NCBI GenBank assembly: GCA_017398245.1
Contig: JAFQGN010000018.1
Coordinates: 1-6,564 of the forward strand
Direction of reading: 5' to 3'
Source of the DNA: Clostridia bacterium
Lineage (GTDB): Bacteria; Bacillota_A; Clostridia; Christensenellales; Aristaeellaceae
DNA: 6,564 nucleotides
Part shown: one piece after another, positions 5,733-6,564 of the stretch
Layout of the letters: each line of letters opens with the position of its first letter
Numbering within the stretch: the first letter of the stretch is position 1
Program-made: the position numbers and the translations under genes
The notes under the pieces: model-generated
What the model was told of the DNA's origin: nothing
The model's input: the letters and a program-made list of their open reading frames with translations, nothing else
The model's database searches: none

Positions 5733-5764
5733 AAAAAACGGCCTGCCCGCAACGGGACAGACCG
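5733..5764 (-). terminator. Intrinsic terminator of the membrane-protein gene
   Basis: On the minus strand, CGGTCTGTCCCG pairs with CGGGCAGGCCG through a GC-rich stem that includes G-T wobbles and a small TTG loop region, followed directly by TTTTTT (5738-5733). It starts 8 nt past the stop codon of the membrane-protein gene and so ends that transcript before the amidase promoter. Confidence 0.85.
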
Positions 5765-5771
5765 ATAGAAC

Positions 5772-6404
5772 TTATTCAAAAAACGGACGGATACGCTTTG
5801 CGATCGCGCCGAACACGGGCCCAACGCAGAACCCGGTGATCAGCGTGACCAAGCCGATCGTTCCGCCCAGCAGAAAGCCGATGGCCAGAACGAGCAGATC
5901 CCACCCCAGGCGAACGATGGAAAACGGCTTTTTCAGCCGCTCGGCAATCACCTGCGGCATGGCGTCGTAGGGCGAAACGCCCATATCCACCACCATGTAC
6001 AGCGCGACGGACATCAGAAACAGCGCCATCGTCGGCGCGAACACGATCAGCTTCACCGCCATCGTTTCGCCTGCCAGCGGGTGCACGCGGTTGATGATCC
6101 ATGTCACGAAATCGGCCGAATAGCCGACCATCACCATGTTTGCGACCGAGCCGACGCCCATGCGCCGGATCTCGCCCAGCAGCACGAGGATCAACAGCAG
6201 GATCGCATTCATTGTCAGCAGCCAGTTGCCGTAGCTCCAGCCGATGAGCCGGCTCACGGCCAGATTCATCACCGAGCACGGGTCTGTGCCGAACCCGAGC
6301 TGGTCGAACACCGCGACCCCTGTACCCATCAAAAATACGCTGAGCATCAGCGCGGCCAGCCTTCGGCCGATGCGGGGCCTGTCAAACAGCTTTTGCATTT
6401 CCAT
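5772..6404 (-). CDS. YczE/YitT-like multi-pass membrane protein
   Basis: A 210-residue membrane protein with about six hydrophobic segments, roughly at 15-35, 60-78, 86-105, 117-140, 166-183 and 185-203. Two halves carry related motifs: GFGTDPCSVMNLAVS (37-51) and MGVSPYDAMPQVIAE (141-155). Each follows a hydrophobic stretch, which suggests internal duplication. The G-x-(S/T)-(D/P)-x-(D/S) pattern after the first helix is what I recognise from the YczE/YyaS/YitT group, whose transport or other function is not established. Start ATG 6404 has AAGGG only 4 nt upstream; ATG 6398, two codons later, has a 10-nt gap and is equally possible. It has its own promoter and terminator, so it is probably a single-gene unit. 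The membrane location is firm, family assignment likely, function unknown. Confidence 0.82.
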   Translation of the reverse strand: MEMQKLFDRPRIGRRLAALMLSVFLMGTGVAVFDQLGFGTDPCSVMNLAVSRLIGWSYGNWLLTMNAILLLILVLLGEIRRMGVGSVANMVMVGYSADFVTWIINRVHPLAGETMAVKLIVFAPTMALFLMSVALYMVVDMGVSPYDAMPQVIAERLKKPFSIVRLGWDLLVLAIGFLLGGTIGLVTLITGFCVGPVFGAIAKRIRPFFE

Positions 6405-6439
6405 CCGTCCCTTTTGCAGTCGTTTTGCGAAACGAGCGC

Positions 6440-6468
6440 ATTATAGCATGCCTGCACGCCAGCGGCAA
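6440..6468 (-). promoter_or_regulatory. Promoter of the membrane-protein gene
   Basis: On the minus strand TTGCCG (6468-6463) and TATAAT (6445-6440) are separated by 17 bp, with TGC before the -10 box (extended -10). The transcript would start near 6433, on a small perfect hairpin in the leader (CGTTT/AAACG, 6421-6434, 4-nt loop) that may protect the 5' end. From 6469 to 6517 I see nothing but AT-rich DNA. Confidence 0.78.
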
Positions 6469-6517
6469 TCTTTTCAGGCCGTAATCTTAGAAAAATTCAT
6501 ATCGTACCCCATAGTAT

Positions 6518-6564
6518 CCCTAATTGATTTCTTTTCGAGGGGGTTCGGGGGAGTACTTTTCTTT
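6518..6564 (-). repeat. Dispersed hairpin repeat, copy 2 (partial, cut by window end)
   Basis: Read on the minus strand from 6564, this segment aligns without gaps to + strand 2956-3002, with 34 of 47 identical by eye. Both contain AAAGAAAA, CCCCGAACCC, AAAGAAA and ATTAGGG. The stem part differs from copy 1 (GTACTC against GGTCTC). It represents the downstream stem arm and tail; the loop and other arm should lie just beyond the window. Confidence 0.65.

Noticed and set aside
4342..5970. 542-codon + strand open frame opposite the amidase
   Set aside because: It is the antisense shadow of the amidase gene and runs through its promoter, the neighbouring terminator and into the membrane-protein gene. 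The translation is low complexity in His, Arg and Gly.

Overview
This window looks like chromosomal DNA from a moderately GC-rich member of the Bacillota, probably Clostridia. The basis is strong Shine-Dalgarno sequences (AAAGGAGG, AAGGGAGG), sigma-70/SigA-type promoters with exact 17-bp spacers, AT-rich intergenic DNA between GC-rich genes, and protein families that are common together in gut Clostridia. The genus cannot be fixed from the sequence alone. There are six protein-coding genes, no RNA genes, no CRISPR array and no transposase.

Left half, + strand (about 200-2912): a three-gene heavy-metal resistance operon. A SigA-type promoter is overlaid by an SmtB-type operator and drives an ArsR/SmtB repressor, then a 72-residue free-standing HMA metal-binding protein, then a P1B-2 ATPase (ZntA/CadA type) that exports Zn, Cd or Pb. 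The ATPase has no HMA domain of its own, so the small HMA protein probably supplies that function in trans. Metal would release the repressor and turn on the chaperone and the pump. A 181-nt GC-rich spacer with a strong hairpin separates the HMA gene from the ATPase gene and could set their relative expression.

Middle (2913-3141): the convergent junction between the metal operon and the minus-strand genes. It holds a perfect 20-bp hairpin that belongs to a dispersed repeat family, with a second copy in opposite orientation at the right edge of the window. It also holds a clean bidirectional intrinsic terminator.

Right half, minus strand (3142-6404): three genes that appear to be separate transcription units, each with its own promoter. 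Read in their own direction, these are a YczE/YitT-like membrane protein of unknown function followed by an intrinsic terminator, an amidase-signature hydrolase, and a cytoplasmic metallophosphoesterase. The metallophosphoesterase has an unusual in-frame duplication at its N-terminus. Nothing ties these three functionally to the metal operon.

Overall this is mostly ordinary chromosome. The points most worth a second look are the hairpin repeat pair, the duplicated start region of the phosphoesterase, and the structured spacer inside the metal operon. I see no convincing new defence or mobile system.
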